Assembly (NCBI RefSeq): GCF_014837015.1
Contig: NZ_JACSPT010000011.1
Coordinates: 51,614 to 115,613, forward strand
Reading direction: 5' to 3'
DNA from: Acinetobacter pecorum
Lineage (GTDB): Bacteria; Pseudomonadota; Gammaproteobacteria; Pseudomonadales; Moraxellaceae
Length of the DNA: 64,000 nucleotides
The position numbers and the translations under genes are program-made. Below, piece by piece: positions 1-9,543 of the stretch. How positions within the stretch are numbered: position 1 is the first letter of the stretch; each line of letters opens with the position of its first letter. The notes beneath the pieces are model-generated. The model did no database searches. It saw only the letters and a program-made list of their open reading frames with translations, and was not told the DNA's origin.

Positions 1-407
1 ACAGGAGCTTCACTGGCTTGCAGGCCAGGCTCAGTTGTGGTCGCCTCAGGTTCAGCCGCTTCAGGGCGGGGGGCTTCAACAATGACTACCGTATCCTGCT
101 TTTTGTTTTCAGGAACTGCCTGTTCAGGAATTGGCGTCACTTGCTGCTGTGGTAACAGGTCATAAAAACGGTAATCTTTGTTGGTGTCTTCTTCTTGGAC
201 AGATTCACTTGTTTGAGTCTTCGGTTTGACTGGTTCCCATGGCTTCCAGAGCATGAGCGCCATCAAAAAACTTAACACGATTAAAATGATCACGAGTGTG
301 CCGAGCCAGGTTGGAATAAGTGGCTTTTTAGGCTTATTCGGTCTTTCAGATACACCGCGCTGCGTTTTTCCAAACACTTGGGATTTTCCTCTTATTAATC
401 GGGACAT
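1..407 (-). CDS. Membrane-anchored SPOR-type (FtsN-like) protein, partial
   Basis: The 3' part of the gene lies beyond the left edge of the window. The visible 135 residues have a basic N-terminus, one transmembrane segment at about residues 33-54, then a Pro/Glu/Gln-rich linker. This is the usual layout of a type II membrane protein with a periplasmic peptidoglycan-binding SPOR domain. The SPOR domain itself is not visible, so the name rests on this layout and on the gene lying directly behind argS, as in Acinetobacter genomes. The ATG at 407 has no clear Shine-Dalgarno and sits against a terminator-like hairpin. A GTG at 377, preceded by AGAGG, is a good alternative start. Confidence 0.6.
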   Translation of the reverse strand, partial: MSRLIRGKSQVFGKTQRGVSERPNKPKKPLIPTWLGTLVIILIVLSFLMALMLWKPWEPVKPKTQTSESVQEEDTNKDYRFYDLLPQQQVTPIPEQAVPENKKQDTVVIVEAPRPEAAEPEATTTEPGLQASEAP

Positions 408-410
408 ATA

Positions 411-435
411 GAAAAGGCATAACAGCAGTTATGCC
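411..435 (-). terminator. Hairpin between argS and the SPOR-type gene
   Basis: A perfect 8-bp stem (GGCATAAC / GTTATGCC, 4-nt loop) is followed on the minus strand by TTTTCT. It can end argS transcription, but it lies only a few bases before the ATG of the next gene, so it could also be a leader hairpin of that gene. Confidence 0.6.
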
Positions 436-599
436 CCTACTATCATTTCATCCTATGTGATCAGGATCTAAAAGTCATCCTCTAGATCATAAATCACACA
501 GAATTTTAATTTTTCTGTATCTTCAAGCATATAGCTCAAATTAAAAAATTCTGCTTGGCAGATAAACGGTAATAAAACATGCTTTCAAGCTAAGATATT

Positions 600-672
600 T
601 AAGCTTAAGAGCATGCCAATTGCTTACATGCTCACTTCGAGCATAGCTCTCGTCTTGCGAGCGTGCTCACCT
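600..672. repeat. Cluster of short hairpins downstream of argS
   Basis: Several overlapping inverted repeats built on GAGCAT/ATGCTC are seen, for example ATGCTC-acttc-GAGCAT followed by CTCG-tcttg-CGAG and GAGCGTGCTC. No long T-run follows. The stretch resembles a REP-like or mRNA-stabilising element at the argS 3' end. No gene is visible between 408 and 698. Confidence 0.4.
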
Positions 673-698
673 TCTTGCATTAATGTAAAAGCAGTGCT

Positions 699-2489
699 TT
701 ACATTGATTCAGGAGCAGACACACCTAAAAGCTCTAAACCATTACGTAATACCTGGCGAACATTCACAGATAACAATAAACGTGCCTGAGTCAACTCAGC
801 ATCATCACCCAGAACCTTATTGTCGTTGTACCAGCCATGGAACAGCGCAGCCAGTTCTTTCAGGTAATTACCAATCTGATGTGGTTCATAACTGTTTGCA
901 GCACGCACCACGATCTCCGGATACGCTGCCAGTTTTGCCAGGATTTCAGTTTCCGCTTCCAGCTCGAGTTTAGCTGCTAAACCACGCGCCACTGTCGCAT
1001 CAAAGTTTACACCGATAGAGGCTGCCTTTTCTAACATACGGCAGATCCGGGCATGTGCATACTGGATGTAATACACTGCATTGTCCTTACTTTGTGACAC
1101 GGCAAGATCCAGGTCAAAGTCGATGTGCTGTTCAGACTTGCGCATTACGTAGTAGAAACGTGCTGCATCATTACCGACTTCTTTACGCAGGTCACGCAAG
1201 GTCACGAACTGGCCTGAACGGGATGACATTTGTACCATCTCGCCACCGCGCCACAGGCTGACAAACTGAACTAAAAGTACAGTCAGTTTTTTCGAGTCAT
1301 AACCCAGCGCATCAATGGCCGCTTTTACCCGGGAAATATAACCGTGGTGGTCTGAACCCCAGATATCAATAATATCGGTATAGCCACGTTGCAACTTGTT
1401 CAGGTGGTAGGCAATGTCAGACGCGAAGTAGGTGGTCTGGCCATTACGGCGTTTCACCACGCGGTCTTTTTCATCACCGAATTCAGTCGACTTGAACCAG
1501 ATGTTGCCATCTTTTTCGTACAGGAAACCGCGCTGATCCAGAGTTTGTAAGGCTTCTTCAATTTTTTCAGTGAGAGAAGCTTCGCTGAACCACTGGTTGA
1601 AAGTCACTCCGAACTCACCCAGATCGTCTTTAATGTCATCCAGAATGGCTTTTAAAGCAGCCTGATGGAAAACACGGTAGCCTTCATTTAATAAGGTTTG
1701 TGAATTGAAGATCAGGCCATCGATATGCTTTTCTTTATCGCCAGAAACAACGACTTTATTGCCTTCAGCATCGGGCTCTGCAGCATATTGCACATCTTCC
1801 GGTACATCTTTATAAACATCTGCAACAGGGCGGACATAGGCATCACCATCCTGGTCAATAATGCTTTGCGCGATTTCTTTAACGTAGTTGCCCTGGTAAG
1901 CATTTTTCGGAAAGACCAGTTCCTGACCGGTTAATTCTAAGTAACGCAGGTAAGTAGAAGTCGCCAGAATATCCATCTGACGGCCAGCGTCATTGACATA
2001 GTATTCACGGTCGACTTTGGCACCGGTTGCTTCAAGCAGATTCGCCACCGTCATACCATATGCAGCACCACGACCATGACCCACGTGCAGGCTAGAGGTT
2101 GGATTGGCAGAGACGAACTCAACCTGGATACGTTTGCCGGCATTGACCTGGGTACGACCATACGTTGCCTGTTGGGCCTGAATTTGATCCAGAACAACAA
2201 AGCGCTGGTCGGCATTCAGAAAGAAGTTAATAAAACCGGGACCGGCAATTTCTGCCTTGCTGATATCTGCCACTTCAGGCAGGGCAGCAAGAATCTTTTC
2301 TGCTAAATCACGTGGCTTCATACCTGCAGCTTTCGACGCGATCATGGCAATATTCGACGCAAAGTCACCATGGCTTCGGTCTTTGGTACGCGTCAAATTA
2401 CTTGTATTATTCCAGTCAGATGGGAGTACGCCTTGTGCCTGTAGAGTGTGCACTGCATGATCGAGAGCTGCTTGTATTGCCGTATTCAT
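699..2489 (-). CDS. argS: Arginine--tRNA ligase
   Basis: Class I aminoacyl-tRNA synthetase that charges tRNA-Arg with arginine in the cytoplasm. The protein is 596 residues from the ATG at 2489, the normal family length. It shows the N-terminal Add1-type domain, the HIGH-type motif HVGH at about residues 135-138 after SANPTS, and an MSSRSG sequence where the KMSKS loop lies. The C-terminal part is the all-helical anticodon-binding domain. An upstream in-frame start at 2534 would add 15 hydrophobic residues not typical of ArgRS, so the start beginning MNTAIQAAL is preferred. A SPOR-type gene follows on the same strand. Confidence 0.97.
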   Translation of the reverse strand: MNTAIQAALDHAVHTLQAQGVLPSDWNNTSNLTRTKDRSHGDFASNIAMIASKAAGMKPRDLAEKILAALPEVADISKAEIAGPGFINFFLNADQRFVVLDQIQAQQATYGRTQVNAGKRIQVEFVSANPTSSLHVGHGRGAAYGMTVANLLEATGAKVDREYYVNDAGRQMDILATSTYLRYLELTGQELVFPKNAYQGNYVKEIAQSIIDQDGDAYVRPVADVYKDVPEDVQYAAEPDAEGNKVVVSGDKEKHIDGLIFNSQTLLNEGYRVFHQAALKAILDDIKDDLGEFGVTFNQWFSEASLTEKIEEALQTLDQRGFLYEKDGNIWFKSTEFGDEKDRVVKRRNGQTTYFASDIAYHLNKLQRGYTDIIDIWGSDHHGYISRVKAAIDALGYDSKKLTVLLVQFVSLWRGGEMVQMSSRSGQFVTLRDLRKEVGNDAARFYYVMRKSEQHIDFDLDLAVSQSKDNAVYYIQYAHARICRMLEKAASIGVNFDATVARGLAAKLELEAETEILAKLAAYPEIVVRAANSYEPHQIGNYLKELAALFHGWYNDNKVLGDDAELTQARLLLSVNVRQVLRNGLELLGVSAPESM

Positions 2490-2753
2490 AATCAGTCGAA
2501 AATAGAGATCGCAGAAAAACAGCAAATATAGCAAATTTCCGGCTGTTTAGGTAAAAGCATTTATGGAGAAGAAAAACTATACAATTAACAGTCATAAATT
2601 TTCTAATTAAATCAATAGAGAATAACGGGATAAATCTCATGAAAATTGAATTAATATCAGGCAAAACTATCTAAATAAAAAAATCACTCAGCCAAGTCTG
2701 AAGATTTGGCTTATATTGTGGGTAGTCGAAGAACAAACAAAAAAAGAGGCAGT

Positions 2754-3041
2754 ATGGCTTCACCACAACGTCCAACTATTATCGGGAACATTCCTAAACT
2801 CCCTGCAAAATGGGCACTGATTATTGTGCCTTTTATCCTGTCCTGCCTGATGAGTGGCATTATTTCCATGATCAATATGCTGCGTACCCTCGGCTGGACT
2901 GAAGGATTTATCGCGCTCTGGTTTCATAACTGGATGATTTCCTGGGCGATTGCTTTTCCAATTGTAGTGACTTTATTGCCGTTTGTACGCAGATTTACCG
3001 GGCTACTGGTAGATATGTCCGGACCTCAGCCACCCAAATGA
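2754..3041 (+). CDS. DUF2798 family small membrane protein
   Basis: A protein of about 95 residues with two hydrophobic segments: one near WALIIVPFILSCLMSG, the other near WMISWAIAFPIVVTLLPF. This is the two-helix pattern of DUF2798 inner-membrane proteins, whose function is unknown. The ATG at 2754 follows an AGAGG-type ribosome-binding site. The upstream in-frame start at 2706 lacks one. The gene stands alone and converges on the DUF445 gene. Confidence 0.75.
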   Translation: MASPQRPTIIGNIPKLPAKWALIIVPFILSCLMSGIISMINMLRTLGWTEGFIALWFHNWMISWAIAFPIVVTLLPFVRRFTGLLVDMSGPQPPK

Positions 3042-3121
3042 TCATTTTTAAATTTAATCGGGTGAGGAACAACTCTCTGACGACTTAAAAGCTGGGCTGT
3101 ATGGGGCAAATAGCCTCACCT

Positions 3122-4423
3122 TTAAATTAAATGCTCCACTGCCGCCCGGATGATCCCGAGCACCAGACCGATACAGGCCCCAACTACCACGCCATTGACC
3201 CGGATCATATGCAGGTCACCACCGACCTCATTTTCAATCTTGTCAATCATCTCGCTTGAATCCCATTCGTGGATGCGCTCGCTGATAAAGCGGATGACTT
3301 TTTCACTGTACTGGTCGCTCAGGTCCACCGCGATTCCGCTGAGACGTTTATTCAGCAGCTCACGAACCGAGACATTCGAGATAATATTTTCTCCAACCTG
3401 CTGGATAGCAATCCTGAGATTTTCCGCAATACCCGAATCTGGTTTTTGCAAGTCTTCCTTGATTGCATCACATAAAATCACCACGGCACCACTGATAAAA
3501 TTCAGCACTTGTGGACTATCCAGTAAGGCATCTTTGGTTTCATTCAGACGCTGGCTGGCTTCACTGTCATTATCCGACAGCTGTAACATCCAGCTATTTC
3601 CCATTTCCTCAATTTTAAGTCGCCATGGATGATCTGGGTCGGCCAGCATGGCCTCAACCCGCTGAATGACAGAGTCGATACTGCGTTGCTGCACATCAAT
3701 CCCGATCCAGCTGGCACCTTTGGCCAGTTTCCACACACCCATTTCCTTAAACAGGTTACGGGTCAGTTCCCGGGTCTGTTCGGGATGAGAGGTCATCCAG
3801 GCATGTACCACATCCAGTCCTCGCTGTAACACATCCTGATGGAAATCATTGTCCAGTACTGCGCGTAGCATTTCACTGGCCAAGGTATTGATCTGGGTGT
3901 TTTTGACCCATTGCACGCTGTTGCTCTGGATAAATCCGGCAATCTGTTCCTGCCCGACAAATTCAAAGATTTTCGGAGCTGTCTGCTGGATGACCTGAGT
4001 CACCTGGACACTGTTCTGTGGGTTGGCCAGCCAGCGCCCCGCAGCCAGACTGAGGTCGGTACTCTCCAGACTGCGCTGTACAATTTGTGGAGAAAGAAAG
4101 TTTTCCTGGACAAAACGGCCCATCGATTCTGCAATCCGGGCCTTGTTGCGTGGAATAATTTCGGTGTGGTCACGTAAAAACTTGGGAATAGGCAGACGGC
4201 CAAAGGGATTGCGGAACAGAACCGTAATCGCATACCAGTCTGCCAGACCACCAACTACCCCTGCTTCTGCCGAAAGCATCAGGATCTGAAGCAGCCAGAC
4301 ATATTCCGGCAGCAGTTTGGCTGCCACCATCAATGCCAACCAGATCAGAACCGCAACCACCAGGGCAATGGTCGCGAAACGTTTACTTCGTTGTAGGCTC
4401 GGGGAAATACGCTCTGTCTGCAT
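3122..4423 (-). CDS. DUF445 family membrane protein
   Basis: A 433-residue protein with two N-terminal hydrophobic segments (about residues 17-35 and 42-62), the conserved family stretch around GGLADWYAITVLFRNPFG, and IPRNKARIAESMG after it. A long helical region follows, and a last membrane segment lies at the C-terminus (VVVGACIGLVLGIIRAAVE). This matches DUF445, an uncharacterised inner-membrane family. Twelve bases separate it from the lipoprotein gene upstream on the same strand, so the two are probably co-transcribed. Confidence 0.85.
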   Translation of the reverse strand: MQTERISPSLQRSKRFATIALVVAVLIWLALMVAAKLLPEYVWLLQILMLSAEAGVVGGLADWYAITVLFRNPFGRLPIPKFLRDHTEIIPRNKARIAESMGRFVQENFLSPQIVQRSLESTDLSLAAGRWLANPQNSVQVTQVIQQTAPKIFEFVGQEQIAGFIQSNSVQWVKNTQINTLASEMLRAVLDNDFHQDVLQRGLDVVHAWMTSHPEQTRELTRNLFKEMGVWKLAKGASWIGIDVQQRSIDSVIQRVEAMLADPDHPWRLKIEEMGNSWMLQLSDNDSEASQRLNETKDALLDSPQVLNFISGAVVILCDAIKEDLQKPDSGIAENLRIAIQQVGENIISNVSVRELLNKRLSGIAVDLSDQYSEKVIRFISERIHEWDSSEMIDKIENEVGGDLHMIRVNGVVVGACIGLVLGIIRAAVEHLI

Positions 4424-4434
4424 GAATCATCCTG

Positions 4435-4983
4435 TCAGGAGGGATTGGCCGGTTGCGGTTGCAGCACTGTACCAGATGGACTTAAACCATATTTAGCGCC
4501 AAGTGACTGTAAAATCAAGCGGGCATCAAAAGCATCTTGAGGTGCCTGATTGGCTTTGAAGCATTCAATGGTATAGGCCACCTGGGCAGGATCCAGAGTC
4601 ACGGTATAAGGACGGTCATAGAATGGGTCAGGCCAGAAACCCGGATAACGGCGGTAATAACCAAATGGATAGTAGCTCGGTGCTGGATAAACCACGGCCT
4701 GCCGCGGCGGTTGGGTCCGGTTACTTGGATCATTGAGCACCCTGAAGAACTGAAAGCCATTCTGTACGGTGGTCTGGGCGGCTTTGAGCAGGGTAATTTC
4801 TTCCGCTGTACCAAAACTCATATTGGGGCGTGCCTGAAAGCTGATGCGATAGGTATTGGCATTCAATGGCGTGGTGCTGTACTGGCCGAGCTGGTCAAAG
4901 GTCAAGGGTTTGGAAGGTGTGGTGGCACAGCCCGTCAGGCTAAGGGCAGCAATTACACCCAATCCCAGTAGTGTATTTTTCAT
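4435..4983 (-). CDS. Putative lipoprotein (CC0125/CC1285-like)
   Basis: A 182-residue protein with a lipoprotein signal peptide: positively charged start, hydrophobic stretch and lipobox LTGC, with the lipidated Cys at residue 19. The mature part has a Tyr/Pro-rich central segment and then a domain resembling CC0125/CC1285-type lipoproteins. The family assignment is from memory of the pattern and is only moderately sure. The function is unknown. It lies just upstream of the DUF445 gene on the same strand. Confidence 0.65.
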   Translation of the reverse strand: MKNTLLGLGVIAALSLTGCATTPSKPLTFDQLGQYSTTPLNANTYRISFQARPNMSFGTAEEITLLKAAQTTVQNGFQFFRVLNDPSNRTQPPRQAVVYPAPSYYPFGYYRRYPGFWPDPFYDRPYTVTLDPAQVAYTIECFKANQAPQDAFDARLILQSLGAKYGLSPSGTVLQPQPANPS

Positions 4984-5033
4984 GTTCGGTCTCCTGATGC
5001 AATGATCCAGTCCGGACAGCCTGTTAAAAAATC

Positions 5034-5573
5034 TTAAAAGCTGCTGTCGGGCTGGGTCAGGAAAATAAGTTCTTCATCGGTCGATTCACGGCCCAAGATT
5101 TGATTTCTGTGCGGGTAACGTCCAAAGCGGTCAATAATGACCTTGTGCTTTTTCTCGAATTCAAGATTGGTCGGATTACCCAGACGCTGGAACAGTTTCA
5201 AAGCGAATTCATGAATCAGTCTGGATTCACTGTGCATAAACGGCATATAAAGAAAGGCACGCTGTTCCGGACTGAGCTGTTGATCCAGGTTCAGGCTGAT
5301 GGCTTCCTGAGCCAAAGCCAGTGCCAGACTGTCTTGGGCAAAAGCCTGGGGAGAATCCCGGAATAAATTTCGTGAAAATTGATCCAGAACAATAATTTCA
5401 GCCAGCCGGCCTTCTGCGGTTTTACGCCAGGCCCAGAGTTCAGCTTGGGTTGCCTGCCGATGGGTGCTCATGAACTGCTGTGCAATACTTTGGTCGAATT
5501 CATGACTCTGGCTAAACCATAATGGCTGGCTGTCCGCATGAAACCAGAAGTCTAAAATATCTTGATAATTCAT
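5034..5573 (-). CDS. DUF924 family protein
   Basis: A 179-residue soluble protein with the hallmarks of DUF924 (a TPR-like helical fold): an N-terminal ILDFWF motif, LDQFSRNLFRD near residue 85, and YMPFMHSES in the second half. Its C-terminus carries the typical FGRYPHRN sequence. The biochemical function of the family is not established. The gene is monocistronic and divergent from gshA. Confidence 0.85.
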   Translation of the reverse strand: MNYQDILDFWFHADSQPLWFSQSHEFDQSIAQQFMSTHRQATQAELWAWRKTAEGRLAEIIVLDQFSRNLFRDSPQAFAQDSLALALAQEAISLNLDQQLSPEQRAFLYMPFMHSESRLIHEFALKLFQRLGNPTNLEFEKKHKVIIDRFGRYPHRNQILGRESTDEELIFLTQPDSSF

Positions 5574-5788
5574 AATATTTACAATTCATTAGCATCTATT
5601 TGTTAATAAAATCACAAATTATCCATGTCTTATAGAGGAAGTTTGTGTTAAATATTTGCCAAATTAAAAATCAAAGGTTTGCCTGAAAACTAGGCAGCCT
5701 GTCATATGCCGGCATGAAATCACGTTATACTGATTAAACTGATGATTTTAATTTATTTAATAGTTTAGCCCCCTTAAGCGAGATTGTA

Positions 5789-7366
5789 ATGAGTCAACCT
5801 GAATCGACTTCCCTAAATGTGTTACCGACCTGGGTCGAGTCGTCACTCATCAAAGGCATGCTGCGTGGTATTGAGCGTGAAAGCTTACGCATGCAAAGTG
5901 ATGGATTCCTGTCACAGGCAGCGCATCCTCGTGCCTTGGGTTCAGCCTTGACTCATCCCCATATCACGACGGACTATTCTGAAGCATTGATGGAGTTCAT
6001 TACTCCGCCACAAGACAGTATTAAAAAAGCGCTGGATTATCTCAGTGATATTCATGCGATTGTGCATCGTCATCTGGAAAATGATGAAAAACTCTGGCCC
6101 TTGTCGATGCCGTGTATGCTGGACAGCAGTGATGACAGTATTCCGCTGGCACAGTATGGCAGCTCGAACATCGGCCTATTCAAGACCTTGTATCGTCATG
6201 GTCTAGGTGTGCGTTACGGCCGTCGTATGCAGACGATTTCAGGCGTGCACTATAATCTGTCTTTTCCGGATCATCTGTTCGAGGCCTTACAGCAGCAGGA
6301 ACAGGACGAATCTCTCAAGGCATTAAGCTTGCAGGATTATCGCAGCCACCGCTATATGGGGCTGATCCGTAACTTTATCCGCCTGACCCCACTGGTCATG
6401 TTCCTGATCGGGGCCAGTCCGGCAGTCTGCCAGTGCTTCATGACCGGCCGTGACCATTTCTTGTTGCCATTGGTCAAAGGCACCCTATATTCTCCATATG
6501 CGACTGCACTGCGTATGGGGCGTTTTGGTTATCAGAACTCTGCGCAGAAACAGCTCGGTATTCACTACAATAATTTGCAGGACTATCTGGATGGACTGCA
6601 AAAAGCCGTCAAAACGCCCTATGAGCCGTTTAGCCGTTTAGGATTGGACGATGCAAATGGTCAGCCGATCCAGATCAATGATCATGTGCTGCAAATCGAA
6701 AATGAATATTACAGCTTAGTGCGCCCGAAACAGGTACCGCAAGCGGGTGAAACACCCTCCCAGGCCTTGGAAAATCGCGGAATTGCCTATATCGAGTTGC
6801 GTGCAGTCGATGTCAATCCTTATAGTCCGACTGGTATCAATGAAGATACAGCCGGTTTTCTTGAAGTACTGGCCCTGTACTGTCTATTACAGGACAGTCC
6901 GGCACTACTCGGTGATGAACAGGACCTCATTGAGCAGAATCAGGCCGAGGTCGTCAACCGTGGCCGTGCACCTAATGCAGCGATTATAGAAAATGGCCAG
7001 TCTTATCTGATTGAAGACTGGTGTGGCATGCATTTGCAGCGCATGCTGCCCCTGGCCAAGCTGCTTGATTCGACCTATGACATCACCGTGTATACCGATG
7101 CCCTCAAAACCATGATGCTCCGGGTCGATGAAGTTGATGCTACCCTGTCTGCCCTGGTGGTCGGGGATATACGTAAACAGGGCGGTATGTGGCATTTTGG
7201 CCAACATCTGGCACAGCAGCACAGCCTGGTCTATGAAGAACATCAGCTCAGTCCCGAAACACTGGCTTATTTTGAAGAAATGTCACAAAAGTCATTGCAG
7301 CAGCAACAGCAACTCGAGCAAGATAGCAGCATCAGTTTTGCTGATTATTTAGCCCAATATCGATAA
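5789..7366 (+). CDS. gshA: Glutamate--cysteine ligase
   Basis: Catalyses the first step of glutathione synthesis, the ATP-dependent joining of glutamate and cysteine. The 525-residue length and sequence fit the gammaproteobacterial GshA family (type 1). Signatures include GIERESLRM near residue 27, the ITTDYSEALMEFITPP stretch with Glu metal ligands, and YIELRAVDVNPYSP in the middle. The second enzyme of the pathway, gshB, lies about 30 kb away in this window. dsbB follows after 18 bases and is probably in the same transcript. Confidence 0.96.
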   Translation: MSQPESTSLNVLPTWVESSLIKGMLRGIERESLRMQSDGFLSQAAHPRALGSALTHPHITTDYSEALMEFITPPQDSIKKALDYLSDIHAIVHRHLENDEKLWPLSMPCMLDSSDDSIPLAQYGSSNIGLFKTLYRHGLGVRYGRRMQTISGVHYNLSFPDHLFEALQQQEQDESLKALSLQDYRSHRYMGLIRNFIRLTPLVMFLIGASPAVCQCFMTGRDHFLLPLVKGTLYSPYATALRMGRFGYQNSAQKQLGIHYNNLQDYLDGLQKAVKTPYEPFSRLGLDDANGQPIQINDHVLQIENEYYSLVRPKQVPQAGETPSQALENRGIAYIELRAVDVNPYSPTGINEDTAGFLEVLALYCLLQDSPALLGDEQDLIEQNQAEVVNRGRAPNAAIIENGQSYLIEDWCGMHLQRMLPLAKLLDSTYDITVYTDALKTMMLRVDEVDATLSALVVGDIRKQGGMWHFGQHLAQQHSLVYEEHQLSPETLAYFEEMSQKSLQQQQQLEQDSSISFADYLAQYR

Positions 7367-7384
7367 AAAACAAGAGGATTCACC

Positions 7385-7912
7385 ATGCAATGGGGTTATC
7401 GCTTCGTGAGTGGGGTGTTGTTTCTGGCTGCTGTCATCGGCATGGCATTTGCCTTATATCTTGAGCATGTACAAGGGCTTGCACCTTGTCCGCTCTGTGT
7501 GTTTCAACGTGTCGGATTAATCGGACTGGGGATTATCTCCCTCATTGCATGTCTGCATAACCCTGCATCCAATCTCATGAAACGGTTTTATGCCTTGCTG
7601 GGTTCGCTCAGTATTTTGTGGTCTGTGGGGGTGGCGGCGCGGCATGTCTGGCTGCAGAACCTGCCCCCAGATCAGGTGCCGAGCTGTGGTCCCGGTCTGG
7701 AATACTGGCTGGAAACCTTGCCGTTGCAGTCTGTATTACAACAGGTGCTCAATGGTTCAGGGGAATGTGCCACGGTTGACTGGACCTTCCTGGGCCAATC
7801 CTTGCCTGTCTGGTCCTTGATCTTTTTCAGTATTTTACTGCTGGTCAGTGTATGGCAACTGCTGCGTAAATATAAAACCGTACCGGTTAAACGACTGAGA
7901 GACAAATATTAA
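7385..7912 (+). CDS. dsbB: Disulfide bond formation protein B
   Basis: Inner-membrane quinone reductase that re-oxidises DsbA. The 175-residue protein has four hydrophobic segments. The first periplasmic loop holds the CPLC redox pair (about residues 35-38, within APCPLCVFQRVG), and the second holds the distal pair (VPSCGP and GECATV). The gene begins 18 bases after gshA behind AAGAGG, which suggests a thiol-related operon. A strong terminator follows. Confidence 0.94.
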   Translation: MQWGYRFVSGVLFLAAVIGMAFALYLEHVQGLAPCPLCVFQRVGLIGLGIISLIACLHNPASNLMKRFYALLGSLSILWSVGVAARHVWLQNLPPDQVPSCGPGLEYWLETLPLQSVLQQVLNGSGECATVDWTFLGQSLPVWSLIFFSILLLVSVWQLLRKYKTVPVKRLRDKY

Positions 7913-7925
7913 TTCAGTCAGTCAT

Positions 7926-7953
7926 AAAAAAGCCCTTAATCGAGGGCTTTTTT
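7926..7953. terminator. Bidirectional terminator between dsbB and the lipase-like gene
   Basis: An 11-bp stem (AAAAAAGCCCT / AGGGCTTTTTT) with a 6-nt loop. It has T-runs on both strands and lies between convergent genes. Confidence 0.9.
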
Positions 7954-7965
7954 ATGTGCTTGAGT

Positions 7966-9315
7966 TTAGGTCAGGGCAATGCCTTCCAGGCTGTCCAGGT
8001 CCATTAGATATTCATGAATCTGATCAAAGGCTTCATCTTCTACACTTGGATAAAACCAGCGTACGATCTGTTCGGCCACCAGTGGATGATACTGAATTTC
8101 AAAATGGTTCAGGCCATAGAAAATAGCCTTATGTGCATCCGGGACTTTGAGCTGGAAACGAGGATTAGGGTGCTCGCCCAAAGCACTTTTCAAACTGACC
8201 AGATAATCGCCAATCATATGCAAGGTCTTGTTCTTGCGGTGTTCAAACTCAATGGTACCTGCAACCAGATAGGTATCGATATGAGAGGGAATCGGGGCAG
8301 GTTTGCGGTGATCATCCATAAGGCCGATACGAAGCGGATTATGCTCCCAGTCATCATCACGAACACTACCATGGCGTAAATCCAGAATCCCGTTACTGCG
8401 GATATTGACCAGATGGCCAATTAGCCGGATCAGTGGAAAATGTCCAAGTTTGTCCTGCAGGCTAAAGCCAAAACGTTCCAGTACCGCACCATGATGCGGT
8501 GAACCCAGACAAACCAGATTCTCCACCATGTTGACCCAGCCATACATATTTTGCTTGCCATAGAACAGTGCACTGCGTGAGACCAGTCCACCCATACTAT
8601 GTCCAATCAGGTCAATACTGGTAATTCGCGGATTGCGGGTGACCAGTTCCTGTAAGGTATTTGCCAGACTGCGACCATTGGCAGAAATCCGGCGTCCGGT
8701 ATTGTAGTTCAGGTAGAGCATGGTATTGCGGCTGCGCTGCGCCAGTAATTTTTCACCGATTCCTTCATATTTGCGATTTGACCAGTCTAAATGGTTCATG
8801 CACAGGCCATGTACAAACAGGGTAATACGGCCGCTCAGCTCACCTTTTTGCAGCGAGCCATAATGGTCATAGATCACCATCGGTAGGGCGAGAGGGTTTT
8901 GATATTTCAGCAGGTAGTCCCCGATAATGCCATTTAAGGCACTGACCAGGAAATGCAAGGAAGGGGTCAACGGTTTGTTGTGCAGTTTTGGAAACCGTTC
9001 AATGATCTGGCGCAAAGCGGGAGCAATCAGGGTATTGCCATAATGAAACAGCATGTCATAAGACATTTGGTAGAGCCGCACAATCGAAGGAATATTCTGA
9101 ATTTTCTGTGAATTGTTTTCACTTAAACCAAAAATACTCATTAAAATTTCGCGTTGAAGACTTTTGACCAGCTCCTGGATCACATCATTAAAGCGCATCG
9201 TGACCAGCTGCGCCAGACCTTCCAGTACATCGGCCTGACTCGGCGGGGTTCGGTCCCAGCGACAATAGGTTTCATGTAACGGTGTCAAACTTGGCATCTG
9301 ATCCTGTCCTTTCAT
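7966..9315 (-). CDS. Alpha/beta-hydrolase, lipase/esterase-like
   Basis: A 449-residue protein with an alpha/beta-hydrolase core in its middle: LFVHGLCMNHLDW as the oxyanion-hole strand, then the nucleophile elbow GHSMGG with Ser at about residue 240, and LVCLGSPHHGAVLE after it. The last features recall PGAP1-like and triacylglycerol-lipase families. A helical N-terminal region of about 150 residues has no recognisable domain. No signal peptide is seen, so it is probably cytoplasmic. The substrate is unknown. Confidence 0.75.
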   Translation of the reverse strand: MKGQDQMPSLTPLHETYCRWDRTPPSQADVLEGLAQLVTMRFNDVIQELVKSLQREILMSIFGLSENNSQKIQNIPSIVRLYQMSYDMLFHYGNTLIAPALRQIIERFPKLHNKPLTPSLHFLVSALNGIIGDYLLKYQNPLALPMVIYDHYGSLQKGELSGRITLFVHGLCMNHLDWSNRKYEGIGEKLLAQRSRNTMLYLNYNTGRRISANGRSLANTLQELVTRNPRITSIDLIGHSMGGLVSRSALFYGKQNMYGWVNMVENLVCLGSPHHGAVLERFGFSLQDKLGHFPLIRLIGHLVNIRSNGILDLRHGSVRDDDWEHNPLRIGLMDDHRKPAPIPSHIDTYLVAGTIEFEHRKNKTLHMIGDYLVSLKSALGEHPNPRFQLKVPDAHKAIFYGLNHFEIQYHPLVAEQIVRWFYPSVEDEAFDQIHEYLMDLDSLEGIALT

Positions 9316-9543
9316 TGAGCCGCGTGTAGTACTGTCTTTCTTTTTAAAGAACTTCGCGGTATAAATTCTTTTTCTTGTTGGGTTTCCAGATTTTTAAGAG
9401 CCTTCGATTAAAATAACGAGAATGAGAAAAGATTTTGAGCTTTTTTGTCAGACAATTTAAGCAATTAACAGGTTATAAAAAGTAGTGTACTTCACATTTT
9501 TAAATTAAATTTTGATGATTGATGGGTTTTTTGTTGATAGTTG

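Noticed and set aside
4537..4971. 144-residue plus-strand ORF opposite the lipoprotein gene
   Set aside because: The minus-strand lipoprotein has a convincing signal peptide and lipobox. The plus-strand frame has no domain and is a shadow.
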